From Umezawaea endophytica (GTDB taxonomy: Bacteria; Actinomycetota; Actinomycetes; Mycobacteriales; Pseudonocardiaceae), in the NCBI RefSeq assembly GCF_025061645.1, contig NZ_JANYMP010000010.1:62001-126000 (forward strand): 64,000 nucleotides of DNA, in the 5' to 3' direction. Shown here one piece after another: positions 1-7,427 of this stretch. The notes below the pieces were generated by a model, which saw only the letters and a list, made by a program, of their open reading frames with translations, ran no database searches and was not told the origin of the DNA. The first letter of the stretch is position 1. Each line of letters begins with the position of its first letter. The position numbers and the translations under genes were made by a program.

Positions 1-234
1 GCGGACGACGGCGGTGGCGCCCGTGTAGAGCCCGTCGAGCAGCCCGAACTGCAACGGGTTCAGGCCGAGGCCCAGCACCAGGTACAGCGGGAGCACGGCG
101 GTGACCATCTCCGACGAGACGTCGGTGACGAGGCTGACCACGCCGAGCGCCACCACGTTCGCGGGCACGCGCCGGGGCAGTGCGCGCGGGTCGGTGGTCG
201 TGAGGTCGGGAGAACGGCTTGCCGCGATGTACAT
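1..234 (-). CDS. MFS transporter, N-terminal 78 residues (cut by window edge)
   Basis: The reading frame starts at an ATG at 234 and runs off the left edge. After about 28 hydrophilic residues comes the segment VVALGVVSLVTDVSSEMVTA followed by a hydrophobic stretch and a GLLDGLYTGAT segment. This is typical of the first two membrane helices of a branch of drug/metabolite MFS permeases whose first helix carries a SLVTDVSSEM signature. The gene lies 9 bases downstream of the phosphoesterase stop on the same strand, so the two may be co-transcribed. The substrate cannot be told from the fragment. Confidence 0.7.
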   Translation of the reverse strand, partial: MYIAASRSPDLTTTDPRALPRRVPANVVALGVVSLVTDVSSEMVTAVLPLYLVLGLGLNPLQFGLLDGLYTGATAVVR

Positions 235-243
235 GCTCGCCCC

Positions 244-1839
244 CTAGTGGCAGGTGTAGGTCGGGCTGCTGTCCAGCACGGCCCGGTCGAGGCCGATGAG
301 CTGCGTCGAGAACGAGGTGTCCGTCATCGACAGCTTGACCACGCCGAACGCCTGCAACAGCTTCGCCGTGGTCGGGTGCGCCGCGTGCACGTCGTAGAGC
401 GGTGCCCCGCCCATGCCGCCGAGGATCTGCACCGGGCCGTTCGCGTCGGCCCTGCCCGCCGCGTTCTGCGGCACGAACCGCTCGTAGTGGTGGTCGTGGC
501 CGTTGAGCACCAGGTCCACCTTGTTGTCGACCAGGACCTGCCATAGCGCGGCGCTGTCCGGGTTGTCACCGTGGTCACCGGAGCTGAACCTCGGGTGGTG
601 GTAGTACGCGGCCACGCAGCCCTTGGTGTTCGCGGCGAGGTCCTGCTTCAGCCAGGCGACCTGCGCGGGCTCCGCGAAGTCGTGCGTGGTGAAGTCGTTG
701 GAGTCCAGGGCGATGAAGTGCCAGTTCCCCATCTCCCACGAGTAGTAGTTCTTGCCCTGAGGGGTGGCGATCGGGCCGAAGTAGTCCCGGTAGCCCTTGA
801 ACGGCGTGTCGTCGTAGGTCTCGTGGTTGCCGGGGACGGGGTGGGTGATGCCCTTGAACTTCCCCCACGTCTTGTCGTAGTAGTTCCGGAAGTCTGAGAG
901 GTGGGCGTCGTCGTACTGGTTGTCGCCCATGGTGATCACGGCCGCCGGGTTGATCGCCTCGACGAGCTTCGCGGTCTTCGGGTGCACGCAGTTCGAGTCG
1001 CTCGCGGTGCACCGGTCGGCGATGTCGCCCGCCGCGGCCAGCACGAAGGACCCGCCGCCACCCGGTTTCGTCCGGGCGGTGACGGCCGTGCCCACCGCGG
1101 AGGTGTTCCCGGCGGCGTCGCGGGCGCGGACGGCGTAGGCGTAGTCCGTGTCCGCGGTGAGACCGGTGTCGTTGAACGAGGTCGTCGCGCTGGTCGCGAC
1201 CACCTGCCCGCCGCGCAGGACGTCGTAGCCGGTCACGCCGACGTTGTCGGTCGACGGCGACCACGTCAGCGCGACGCTGCTCGCCGTGGTCGTCCCCGCC
1301 GCCAGCCCGGTGGGAGTGCTCGGGGCCTGGGTGTCACCCGTGGAGTCCGCGGTGCCGTACGCCTGGACCTCCCAGAGGGAGTAGCCGTACTTCGTGGCGC
1401 GGGTGGTGCCGACGACGCGCAGGTACCGCCCGTGCCCGGACAGGCCCGACAGGTCGTCGGTCTTGCCGTCGCCGTTGTCGACGGTGGCGACCGTGGTGAA
1501 GGTGACGCCGTCGTCGGAGACCTCCAGCCGGTACTTTTTGGCGTAGGCGGCTTCCCAGGTCAGCTTGACCCTGTTCACCGTGGACGGTTGGCCCAGGTCC
1601 ACGCGCAGCCACTGCGGATCGGCGCTGACGGCGCTGGCCCAGCGGGTGGTGCCGACGCCGTCGACCGCCTTGTCACCACCGAGCGAGCTGCTCTCCGTGG
1701 TGGACGCCACGACCGGTTTCCCTTGGGAGAGAAGGACATCGGCCGCGTTGGCCGGGACGGCGACGGCCGAGGACAGTGCCAGGGCCGTCGCGGTGACGGC
1801 CGCGACCCTGGACAGGGTTCGACGTGGTGGTGGGTGCAC
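244..1839 (-). CDS. secreted metallophosphoesterase with discoidin-like and fibronectin III domains
   Basis: A 531-residue exported protein. GTG start at 1839 with AAGGAG six bases upstream. Residues 1-32 are a signal peptide with an ANA-A cleavage site. About 33-160 is an F5/8 type C (CBM32-like) domain, about 168-258 a fibronectin type III domain, and about 265-500 a calcineurin-like phosphoesterase. The metal-binding motifs are in order: GDIA, GDNQYDD, GNHE, a YHHPRF block and GHDHHYER. It probably removes phosphate from extracellular esters while the N-terminal modules hold it to polysaccharide. The family is the purple-acid-phosphatase-like branch of actinomycete secreted phosphatases. 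A perfect 9-bp-arm palindrome lies about 45 bases upstream of the start and suggests repression by a sugar-responsive regulator. The natural substrate is unknown. Confidence 0.88.
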   Translation of the reverse strand: MHPPPRRTLSRVAAVTATALALSSAVAVPANAADVLLSQGKPVVASTTESSSLGGDKAVDGVGTTRWASAVSADPQWLRVDLGQPSTVNRVKLTWEAAYAKKYRLEVSDDGVTFTTVATVDNGDGKTDDLSGLSGHGRYLRVVGTTRATKYGYSLWEVQAYGTADSTGDTQAPSTPTGLAAGTTTASSVALTWSPSTDNVGVTGYDVLRGGQVVATSATTSFNDTGLTADTDYAYAVRARDAAGNTSAVGTAVTARTKPGGGGSFVLAAAGDIADRCTASDSNCVHPKTAKLVEAINPAAVITMGDNQYDDAHLSDFRNYYDKTWGKFKGITHPVPGNHETYDDTPFKGYRDYFGPIATPQGKNYYSWEMGNWHFIALDSNDFTTHDFAEPAQVAWLKQDLAANTKGCVAAYYHHPRFSSGDHGDNPDSAALWQVLVDNKVDLVLNGHDHHYERFVPQNAAGRADANGPVQILGGMGGAPLYDVHAAHPTTAKLLQAFGVVKLSMTDTSFSTQLIGLDRAVLDSSPTYTCH

Positions 1840-1884
1840 GTGGCGCTCCTTCGAGCCTGGCGCGGCGGGAACGAGGCAGAGATA

Positions 1885-1903
1885 GTTAGGAAACTTTCCT
1901 AAC
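1885..1903. promoter_or_regulatory. palindromic operator GTTAGGAAACTTTCCTAAC
   Basis: Perfect 9-base arms GTTAGGAAA/TTTCCTAAC around a single central C, 46-64 bases upstream of the secreted phosphoesterase start. It stands out as AT-rich in very GC-rich surroundings. The form resembles operators of ROK/sugar-type repressors seen upstream of secreted hydrolases in actinomycetes; that assignment is from memory and is inference. No regulator gene lies next to it, so a trans-acting repressor would be needed. Confidence 0.6.
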
Positions 1904-2027
1904 AGACTCTAGTGTCGCGTTTCTCCGCTGGGCAAGCGGCGGAAGTCGGTTGAACGATCCAGTCACCACCGAAGTCCACCGGTCGAGCGCACCGCGCCAC
2001 CGCGAGTGGGCCTGCCCACCGCCCGCG

Positions 2028-2108
2028 TCACCTGAACGCCGCAACGCCGGACGGCCGATGTCGCCTGAACGCCGCCGTCGCCGTTGTCGCCTGAGTTCCC
2101 GCAACGCC
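2028..2108. repeat. three imperfect direct repeats, core TCGCCTGAACGCCGC
   Basis: Copies begin at 2028 (TCACCTGAACGCCGC), 2061 (TCGCCTGAACGCCGC) and 2087 (TCGCCTGAGTTCCCGC); the first and third continue with AACGCC. The start-to-start distances are 33 and 26 bases. It may be a remnant of a dispersed intergenic repeat family; function is not known. Confidence 0.5.
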
Positions 2109-2133
2109 GCACAGCTCGGCCGAGCTGTGCGGC
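2106..2133. repeat. 28-bp perfect palindrome
   Basis: The left half 2106-2119 is the exact reverse complement of the right half 2120-2133 (core AGCTCGGCCGAGCT). As RNA it would form a 12-bp stem with a 4-base loop. There is no T-tract. It could be a regulatory site or a recombination-prone hairpin. Confidence 0.6.
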
Positions 2134-2406
2134 ACGACACCGCACCCCACCCGCGGCTGAGGTCCGCGGGTGGAAGCCCCCTTCGTCGTAGGACGTCCGC
2201 GAAGTCGGGCGGGCACGGCGAACGTCGAGGACTGCCTCACCGATGCCCGCCGCGACCGGTTCCCCGATGCGGACGAGAGGTTGTTCGTCTTCCGGATCGC
2301 GGCCGTTCGAGCCGCGCCGACCCACCTTGACAAGGCCGCGGGAGCGCCACCAAGCGGTTGGCGCGTCCCGGACCGCGCCGTCCTGTCCGCCGTGGTCAGA
2401 GGGCGG

Positions 2407-2426
2407 CTGTCCGGATGTCCGGACAG
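2407..2426. promoter_or_regulatory. palindrome CTGTCCGGATGTCCGGACAG upstream of the HTH gene
   Basis: Nine-base arms CTGTCCGGA/TCCGGACAG separated by TG, ending 40 bases before the ATG of the membrane HTH protein. Size and place fit an operator, possibly autoregulatory. It could also be a hairpin in the 5' leader. Confidence 0.4.
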
Positions 2427-2465
2427 ACGCCGAACGGTCGATGACCCCGTGGCCGGTGGTCGACC

Positions 2466-3392
2466 ATGATGGTTTTCGTGACCCGTGACCGCGTCCTGCC
2501 GGAATCAGCGCGGGACGTCGCGGAGTTCTCCGCCCTGCTGCGCTCGCTGAAGCGGAATTCGGGATTCACCCTGCGCCAGTTGGAAGAACGGGCCGCCGAA
2601 CAGGGTTCCGTGCTGCCCCGGAGCACGGTCGCGGACATGCTGCGCCGGGACGGGCTTCCCCGGTCGGAACTGCTGGCCGCGTTCGTGCGGGCCTGCGGCG
2701 ACGGTCAGCACCTGGCGGAGTGGTCGAGCGCGCGTGAACGCCTGGTCCTCGACGAGGTGCGGGAGCCTCCCGCCGAAGACCCCGCTCCACGACGTCGCAC
2801 GCCGGTGGTCCTCGGTGCGGTGGCGGTCGTGGTCGTGCTGCTGGTCGTGGCGGTGGCGCTGTGGCCGCGCACGGAGCCCGCGGGCGACGTCCCCACCGAC
2901 CGGACCTCGCCCGAGGTCCTGTTCCTGCCCTCGGCGGGCAGTTGGGTCCGGATCCGTGCCGCGGGCGCGGAGGAGCTGTGCTTGACCGAGGGCCGTGACC
3001 GCGCAGGCCGCTACCAGTCGGCCGTCGCGGCGCTCCGCCCCTGCGCCGAACCCGGCGGGCCACGGGTGTTCATGCAGTCGGCGGGCGAGGACGTCGTCAC
3101 CGTCAAGTGGGAGCACCCCGTCGAGCACGTCATGGGCTGCCTCACCGTCATGACCTCGGGGCCCGCCAAGGACATGGTCGAACCGCGGGAGGACTGCGTC
3201 GAGGGCGACGGCGACCAGGTGTTCCGCGTCGAGCGCGTCGCCGACCAGCGCTACCGGCTGCGCACCCCGTCCGGCGACCGGTGCCTGGGGCTGAACGGGA
3301 ACCACGTGGAGGCGGGCGCCGAGGCGCTCCGGCAGCCGTGCGCGGTCGAGGTCGACCAGGAGTTCCTGGTCGACCTCGACGCGCGCGACTGA
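2466..3392 (+). CDS. membrane-anchored HTH protein with extracytoplasmic ricin-like domain
   Basis: A 308-residue protein of three parts. Residues about 18-98 are a cytoplasmic XRE-like helix-turn-helix region (FTLRQLEERA...LPRSTVADMLRRDGLPR). Residues about 114-133 are one membrane helix (VVLGAVAVVVVLLVVAVALW). The rest should lie outside the cell and has paired-cysteine segments (LCLTEG, ALRPC; RCLGLNG, LRQPC) of the kind found in ricin-type beta-trefoil carbohydrate-binding domains. That layout suggests a one-component sensor reading an external sugar, though the N-terminal domain may instead bind protein. Tandem ATGs at 2466 and 2469 make the start slightly uncertain. It ends 16 bases from the convergent GH43 gene. 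Confidence 0.65.
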   Translation: MMVFVTRDRVLPESARDVAEFSALLRSLKRNSGFTLRQLEERAAEQGSVLPRSTVADMLRRDGLPRSELLAAFVRACGDGQHLAEWSSARERLVLDEVREPPAEDPAPRRRTPVVLGAVAVVVVLLVVAVALWPRTEPAGDVPTDRTSPEVLFLPSAGSWVRIRAAGAEELCLTEGRDRAGRYQSAVAALRPCAEPGGPRVFMQSAGEDVVTVKWEHPVEHVMGCLTVMTSGPAKDMVEPREDCVEGDGDQVFRVERVADQRYRLRTPSGDRCLGLNGNHVEAGAEALRQPCAVEVDQEFLVDLDARD

Positions 3393-3408
3393 CACCGTCC
3401 GGCGACGC

Positions 3409-4932
3409 CTACTTCTTCGCCACGGCGAAGTCGTCGAACGCGGCTCCGGTCGCGAACACGCGCACACCGTTGGCCCCGCTGGTGTAGCTCGTGTCCGTCA
3501 CGCTGATCTTCGGGGTGGTCATGTCGTTCACGAACACCTTGATCGACGACCCGACCGCTTCCACCCGCAGGTGGTAGCGCGTGCCCGGCCTGATCGTCAT
3601 CGACGCGGACGCCAGCGGCGTCCAGTTGTTCGCCGCCTTGCCGAGCACCACCCGACCCGCTCCGCTCACCCCCGCGTAGTAGCCGCGGTAGGAGTCCGTG
3701 CCGACCGCGGGCTGGGTCGCGCGGAACACGACCCCGGCGTCACCGGACGCGGACGCGGGCGTGACGTCCACGTCCTGGACGAAGTTCGCGAAGTTGGTGT
3801 CCAGCAGCGCTTTCCCGCCGTACGACGACGTCGCGGTGTACCGGCCGCCCGCCGCGGACCACGCGCCGCCGTAGGTCGCCCACCCGATGGCGTTGTCGTC
3901 GCCGAAGTCGTCGTGCACCTTCATCGTCACCGGCTGGATCTTGCCGTCGGCGGCGAACGTCATCCGGTCGTAGGCGAGCTGCCGGTCGTTCGCTCCCGAG
4001 CGGCTCAGCGGACGGCGGTGGTAGAGGATGTACCAGATGTCCGTGCCGGGGACGTTGATCACGGAGTTGTGCCCCGAGCCCCGCGCCACCGCCGAGTCCT
4101 GCGCCAACACCCTGTCGACCTTGGCGAACGGCCCGAGCGGCGAGTCGGAGATCGCGTAGGACACCGCGTAGTTCGGGCCGGTCCAGCCGTCCTCGGACCA
4201 CATCAGGTAGTACTTGCCGCCCCGCTTGAACATCTGGGGCCCCTCGGTGTAGTTCGCGGGGGTGATCTCCTTGAACGTGGTCCCGTCGTCGAACTTCCCG
4301 AGGCTCTTCATGTCGCGGTTGAGCTTCGCCACGTTCGCGTGTCCCCAGCCGCCGTAGTACAGGTAGGCCTGCCCGTCGGAGTCGATGAACACGTCCTGGT
4401 CGATCGGCTGGGCGCCGTTGACGAACTGGCCCACCAGCGGCGCGCCGATCGCGTCGACGTACGGGCCCTCCGGCCGGTCCGCCACGGCCACCCCGATGCC
4501 ACCGGACTCGGAGTTGCTCTGGATGTCGTTGGCGCCGAAGTACAGGAAGTACTTCCCGTCGCGCTCGATCGGCGCGGGCGCCCACACCGCCCGGTTCGCC
4601 CAGGAGACGCTCGCGGTGGTCAGGATGTTGCTGTGCTTGGTCCAGTGGACGAGGTCGGTGGAGGAGAAGGCGTCCAGGTAGGTCTGCTCACCGTAGGGCC
4701 GCGACGACGTCGGGTACACCCAGTACGCGCCGCCGTAGATGGCGACGTCGGGGTCCGCGTACCAGCCGTCGACGAACGGGTTGCCCGCCTCGGAGGTGGA
4801 GTAGTCGGGGATCGCGGGCGCGGCGCCTGCCGAGGGGACGAGGCCGCCGCCGATCAACAACGCGGTCAGGGCAAGGGTGGTGATCCTGGCCGAACGGCTG
4901 CGCCGCCAGGATTTGCAACGTTGTAAATCCAT
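3409..4932 (-). CDS. secreted glycoside hydrolase family 43 enzyme
   Basis: A 507-residue exported protein. The signal peptide spans about residues 1-37 (TTLALTALLIGGGLVPSAGA). A five-bladed GH43 domain follows with the three expected acids: Asp base in WYADPD, the modulating Asp in DQDVFIDSDG, and the Glu acid in NYTEGPQ. From about residue 330 to the end is a jelly-roll domain (DDFGDDNAIGW...FDDFAVAKK) like those appended to exo-arabinanases and xylosidases. Likely substrate: arabinan or arabinoxylan side chains. ATG start at 4932; longer in-frame starts exist (to 4989) but add no signal features. Oddities: codon 3 is TTA, rare in high-GC actinomycetes, and a LacI-like palindrome lies inside codons 2-8. 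Confidence 0.82.
   Translation of the reverse strand: MDLQRCKSWRRSRSARITTLALTALLIGGGLVPSAGAAPAIPDYSTSEAGNPFVDGWYADPDVAIYGGAYWVYPTSSRPYGEQTYLDAFSSTDLVHWTKHSNILTTASVSWANRAVWAPAPIERDGKYFLYFGANDIQSNSESGGIGVAVADRPEGPYVDAIGAPLVGQFVNGAQPIDQDVFIDSDGQAYLYYGGWGHANVAKLNRDMKSLGKFDDGTTFKEITPANYTEGPQMFKRGGKYYLMWSEDGWTGPNYAVSYAISDSPLGPFAKVDRVLAQDSAVARGSGHNSVINVPGTDIWYILYHRRPLSRSGANDRQLAYDRMTFAADGKIQPVTMKVHDDFGDDNAIGWATYGGAWSAAGGRYTATSSYGGKALLDTNFANFVQDVDVTPASASGDAGVVFRATQPAVGTDSYRGYYAGVSGAGRVVLGKAANNWTPLASASMTIRPGTRYHLRVEAVGSSIKVFVNDMTTPKISVTDTSYTSGANGVRVFATGAAFDDFAVAKK
4911..4928. promoter_or_regulatory. LacI-type operator-like palindrome overlapping the GH43 start
   Basis: ATTTGCAACGTTGTAAAT: eight of nine base pairs are symmetric around a central CG, as in LacI-family operators. 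It covers codons 2-8 of the GH43 gene, so a bound repressor would block early elongation, or the true transcript start lies just upstream. The site is AT-rich and includes the TTA codon. Confidence 0.45.
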
Positions 4933-5072
4933 GCCGTCGATCCCACCACGTGATCCGGCGCGGTGTCCATAGGTTGTCCTGGTGGACAACGCGACGGTGT
5001 TCCCGGCCTTTGGGGAGCCCCCGACACCGTTGCGCGGTCAGGAAGTCCTGGTGGCGGACCCACCCGTCGGCG

Positions 5073-5105
5073 CGATGAACGCGACGATGCCGATTCGATG
5101 AAGAC
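5073..5105 (+). repeat. dispersed leader element with octapeptide ORF, copy 1
   Basis: This 33-base block matches the reverse complement of 18829-18861 at 31 of 33 positions. It holds a short frame 5075-5101 encoding MNATMPIR whose TGA overlaps the next ATG (ATGA at 5098). Weaker ungapped similarity to the other copy continues to the ribosome-binding site of the downstream gene at 5160. It looks like a 5' leader, possibly with a regulatory peptide. Confidence 0.5.
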
Positions 5106-5159
5106 GGCTGCCGATACTTGCGCAGGCAACACAGCCACCCTTCTCGAAGAGGAGAAGAC

Positions 5160-5723
5160 ATGCGTCAATCGTTCAGGCGCGTCGGGCTGCTCGGCACGGC
5201 CTTCCTGCTCGCACTGGCGGGAACGGTGTTCGTGGCGGGCACGGCGTCGGCGAAGACGAAGCAGTCGTTGGACGTCCGGTCGGTCACGCAGGCCTGCGAG
5301 GTCTCGGTCTGCGCACGGGACGCGCAGACCGTGCCGCGCGACCAGCCCGTCGACACGTACTGCTCCCACCCCAACGGCGGGTTCAACCTCACTTACACCA
5401 ACCCCGTCTACGGCCGCGGCGGTTACATTCCTGTCGCGAACTTCACGAACAACGTCCTGAACCCCTCGCGGTGCGGTGCCCTTTCCGGTTCCTTCGCGCG
5501 GACGAAGGTCAGGACCAACCTGTGGTCCTGCTCCGGAGGCGGGTGCGTGAACTTCGGCGGCGACCTCCGGGTCGGCGAGCAGCTCCGCGCCTTCTGCCAC
5601 CTGGAGCCGGGCCAGCCCAACTCGTTGCTCGTCTACGTGCCGCGCAACACGTTCGCGGGCTTCGTCCGCACGGCCGACCTGGACATCAACCCCAACGTGC
5701 CGAGTTGCAACCAGGGGTTCTGA
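5160..5723 (+). CDS. small secreted Cys-rich protein of unknown function
   Basis: 187 residues. ATG at 5160 preceded by AGAGGAG; a longer in-frame start at 5118 is less likely because it would bury the signal peptide. Residues 1-34 are a clear signal peptide (GLLGTAFLLALAGTVFVAG...ASA-K). The mature part has about eight cysteines, an NLTYTNPVYGRGGYIPV segment and a GGDLRVGEQLRAFCHLEPG segment that could be SH3-like. No enzyme motif was recognised. The 5' leader contains the dispersed octapeptide element. A strong hairpin terminator follows. Even cysteine content suggests disulfides outside the cell. Confidence 0.65.
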   Translation: MRQSFRRVGLLGTAFLLALAGTVFVAGTASAKTKQSLDVRSVTQACEVSVCARDAQTVPRDQPVDTYCSHPNGGFNLTYTNPVYGRGGYIPVANFTNNVLNPSRCGALSGSFARTKVRTNLWSCSGGGCVNFGGDLRVGEQLRAFCHLEPGQPNSLLVYVPRNTFAGFVRTADLDINPNVPSCNQGF

Positions 5724-5738
5724 CCCGGTGCGCGAACA

Positions 5739-5764
5739 GCCGGGCCGCCGAGGGGCGGCCCGGC
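5739..5764. terminator. 11-bp stem hairpin between convergent genes
   Basis: Arms 5739-5749 and 5754-5764 (GCCGGGCCGCC and its complement) with loop GAGG. It lies just after the secreted protein stop and directly before the end of the opposing hydrolase gene, so it probably ends both transcripts. No long T-tract. Confidence 0.75.
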
Positions 5765-5765
5765 G

Positions 5766-6854
5766 TCAGCCGTGGCTGATGGCGCGGTGGACGAAGGTGG
5801 GGCGGGTGCCGGGGCTGATCCAGTGCGCGGTCAGCTCGCTGGACGGGAAGAACTGGAGGAAGCGCGAGTCCGACTGGGAGCGGTCCACGACGGACTTCTC
5901 CAGGATCAGCGAGTTGTACTGGTCCGCGGTGGTCTCCAGGCTGTTCGCGTTCAGCACCACCTCCTGCTGCCAGTCCTTGGCCCACCGGCGCACGCCGGGG
6001 AGCTTGCTGTGCTCCGGCGTCAGGCACTCGGTGGCGATGGCGTTCTCGCTGCTGGCCCAGATCCCCGTGCTGGTGTTGAGCAGGAGGGTCTGGTTGCCGA
6101 ACACGTGGCCGGGCGTGGGGACCACGGCGACGCCGGGGCCGATGAGGACACCGCCGTCGACCGCGAGGATCGCTTCGGAGCGCAGGTCGGTGAAGTGCTC
6201 GGCCTGGTACCACGGGCGCTGCAACGGGTGGAGCGACCGCATCCCGGCGATCTCGTCGCGCTGCACGACCAGCTTGGCGTTGGGGAAGAACGGCGTCACG
6301 CGGCCACCGAGGTCCGGCTGGTCGGTGGTGGTGCCGACCCAGCGCCTCAGGTCCTGCGTGTGGAGGTGGTCGAACACCAGGTAGTCGACGTCCTCGGGGC
6401 GGACGCCCAGCCTGGCCAGGTGGTCGCCGACGGACGGGTTCGTCGCGACCAGCAGCCGTTCGAGCACGGCCGGGGTCTTGCGCGCCAGCGCGGCGAAGTA
6501 CGGGGTGTTGCGGCCCAGCTCCACGTCGCTCGGCTCGAACAGCAGCGTCCTGACCCGGCCGTCGGTCTCGGTCCAGCGGATCACCAGCATCCGGTTGGTG
6601 ATCGTCAGGAACGGGGCGGGCGTGAGCGCGGCGCGGAACAGGCCGAACTTCGTCGGGTAGGGGAGCGTGACCAGGTCGCACGTCGTGATGCTGTCCGGCG
6701 TGCCGCTGGAGGAGAAGTCGCGGCGGAAGTCGTCGGCCCTGGTGCGGATCCAGTCGAGCTTCGCGCCGAACCCGCCTCCGACGGCGGACAGGCCGGCGAA
6801 GGTGTCGAGCGGGGTGCCGAACGCGGACAGGTCGGAGGCCTCGGGCAGCGTCAC
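5766..6854 (-). CDS. metallo-beta-lactamase-fold hydrolase
   Basis: 362 residues. The VFDHLHTQD segment is a variant of the HxHxDH zinc motif of the metallo-beta-lactamase superfamily, and PTPGHVFGNQTLLL supplies the later metal histidine. A preceding segment (RMLVIRWTETDGRVRTLLFEP) forms the first strands. The substrate is not clear. The start is taken as GTG at 6854, which overlaps the stop of the SnoaL-like gene in a GTGA, indicating translational coupling. The pair faces a TetR gene and shares its operator region, so expression is probably induced by a ligand of that repressor. Confidence 0.7.
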   Translation of the reverse strand: MTLPEASDLSAFGTPLDTFAGLSAVGGGFGAKLDWIRTRADDFRRDFSSSGTPDSITTCDLVTLPYPTKFGLFRAALTPAPFLTITNRMLVIRWTETDGRVRTLLFEPSDVELGRNTPYFAALARKTPAVLERLLVATNPSVGDHLARLGVRPEDVDYLVFDHLHTQDLRRWVGTTTDQPDLGGRVTPFFPNAKLVVQRDEIAGMRSLHPLQRPWYQAEHFTDLRSEAILAVDGGVLIGPGVAVVPTPGHVFGNQTLLLNTSTGIWASSENAIATECLTPEHSKLPGVRRWAKDWQQEVVLNANSLETTADQYNSLILEKSVVDRSQSDSRFLQFFPSSELTAHWISPGTRPTFVHRAISHG

Positions 6855-7342
6855 TTCAGCTCCTTGCGCGCGCCGAGGAGGGCCTTCACCACGAGCAGCC
6901 AGTTCTTGGGCTTCTTGAAGTCCAGGCCGCCGAGTAGCTGCTTGAGCATGGTCAGCACGTCGAAGTAGATCCGCTCGCAGACCAGGGTCTCGTCCTCGAA
7001 GATGAAGTACGCCGTCATGCGCACCTTGAACTTGCTGCCGGTCGCCGGGACCGAGCCGAACGGCCCGAGGTGCGTGCCGAGCAGGTAGAACTCGCAGATC
7101 ACGGCGTCGTCGCTGTGCCGGAGCTGGATCATCTCGTGGTGCTGGTCGGGAAATGCGGTGCGCGTGTCCGCGTAGTAGCCGCGGACCGCCGCGTTGCCGT
7201 CGTGCACGACGCCGGTGGCGATCACCTCGTAGCGGGGGTGCGGGAACGTCGACAGGACGTCGTCCCACTGCTGGGCGACCTCGTCGTGGAAGTGGTCCAG
7301 GACGATCTTCTCGCGCGTCGCGCGCAGGGTATCGGTGAGCAC
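6851..7342 (-). CDS. SnoaL/NTF2-like protein
   Basis: 163 residues with the alpha+beta-cone pattern of the NTF2 superfamily: an N-terminal helix (ATREKIVLDHFHDEVAQQWDD), central VHDGNAAVRGYY and strand-rich second half (DDAVICEFYLLGTHLG, KVRMTAYFIFEDETLVCERIYFD). Such proteins act as isomerases, dehydratases or polyketide cyclases, or only bind ligands. GTG start at 7342 with GAGGAG nine bases upstream. First gene of a two-gene operon with the hydrolase; divergent from the TetR regulator. Confidence 0.65.
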   Translation of the reverse strand: MLTDTLRATREKIVLDHFHDEVAQQWDDVLSTFPHPRYEVIATGVVHDGNAAVRGYYADTRTAFPDQHHEMIQLRHSDDAVICEFYLLGTHLGPFGSVPATGSKFKVRMTAYFIFEDETLVCERIYFDVLTMLKQLLGGLDFKKPKNWLLVVKALLGARKELK

Positions 7343-7362
7343 GGGTCCCAACTCCTCGGTTA

Positions 7363-7404
7363 CTTACGCTGTAAGTGCGGTCAGGATTCCACTTACGGCG
7401 TAAG
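7363..7404. promoter_or_regulatory. two TetR-type operators in the divergent promoter
   Basis: CTTACGCTGTAAG at 7363-7375 and CTTACGGCGTAAG at 7392-7404 are two copies of the same inverted repeat (arms CTTAC/GTAAG), 29 bases apart. A TTGACA on the minus strand (7412-7407) puts the second site in the -35/-10 spacer of the operon promoter. The sites lie between the TetR gene and its probable target operon, the usual place for TetR autoregulation and repression. Confidence 0.75.
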
Positions 7405-7427
7405 CTTGTCAACGTGGAGACGCGCCG

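Larger units (their letters stand above)
1904..2465. other. 562-bp intergenic region with repeats and palindromes
   Basis: No convincing gene. Open frames exist on both strands (for example 1950-2330 plus, 1963-2325 minus) but they are Arg/Pro-rich, overlap each other and look like no family. The region holds three imperfect copies of TCGCCTGAACGCCGC (near 2028, 2061 and 2087), a 28-bp perfect palindrome and a 20-bp palindrome, listed separately. Confidence 0.5.

Noticed and set aside
1950-2330. 126-codon frame between phosphatase and HTH genes
   Set aside because: It runs through repeats and a palindrome, is Arg/Pro-rich, and competes with open frames on the other strand.
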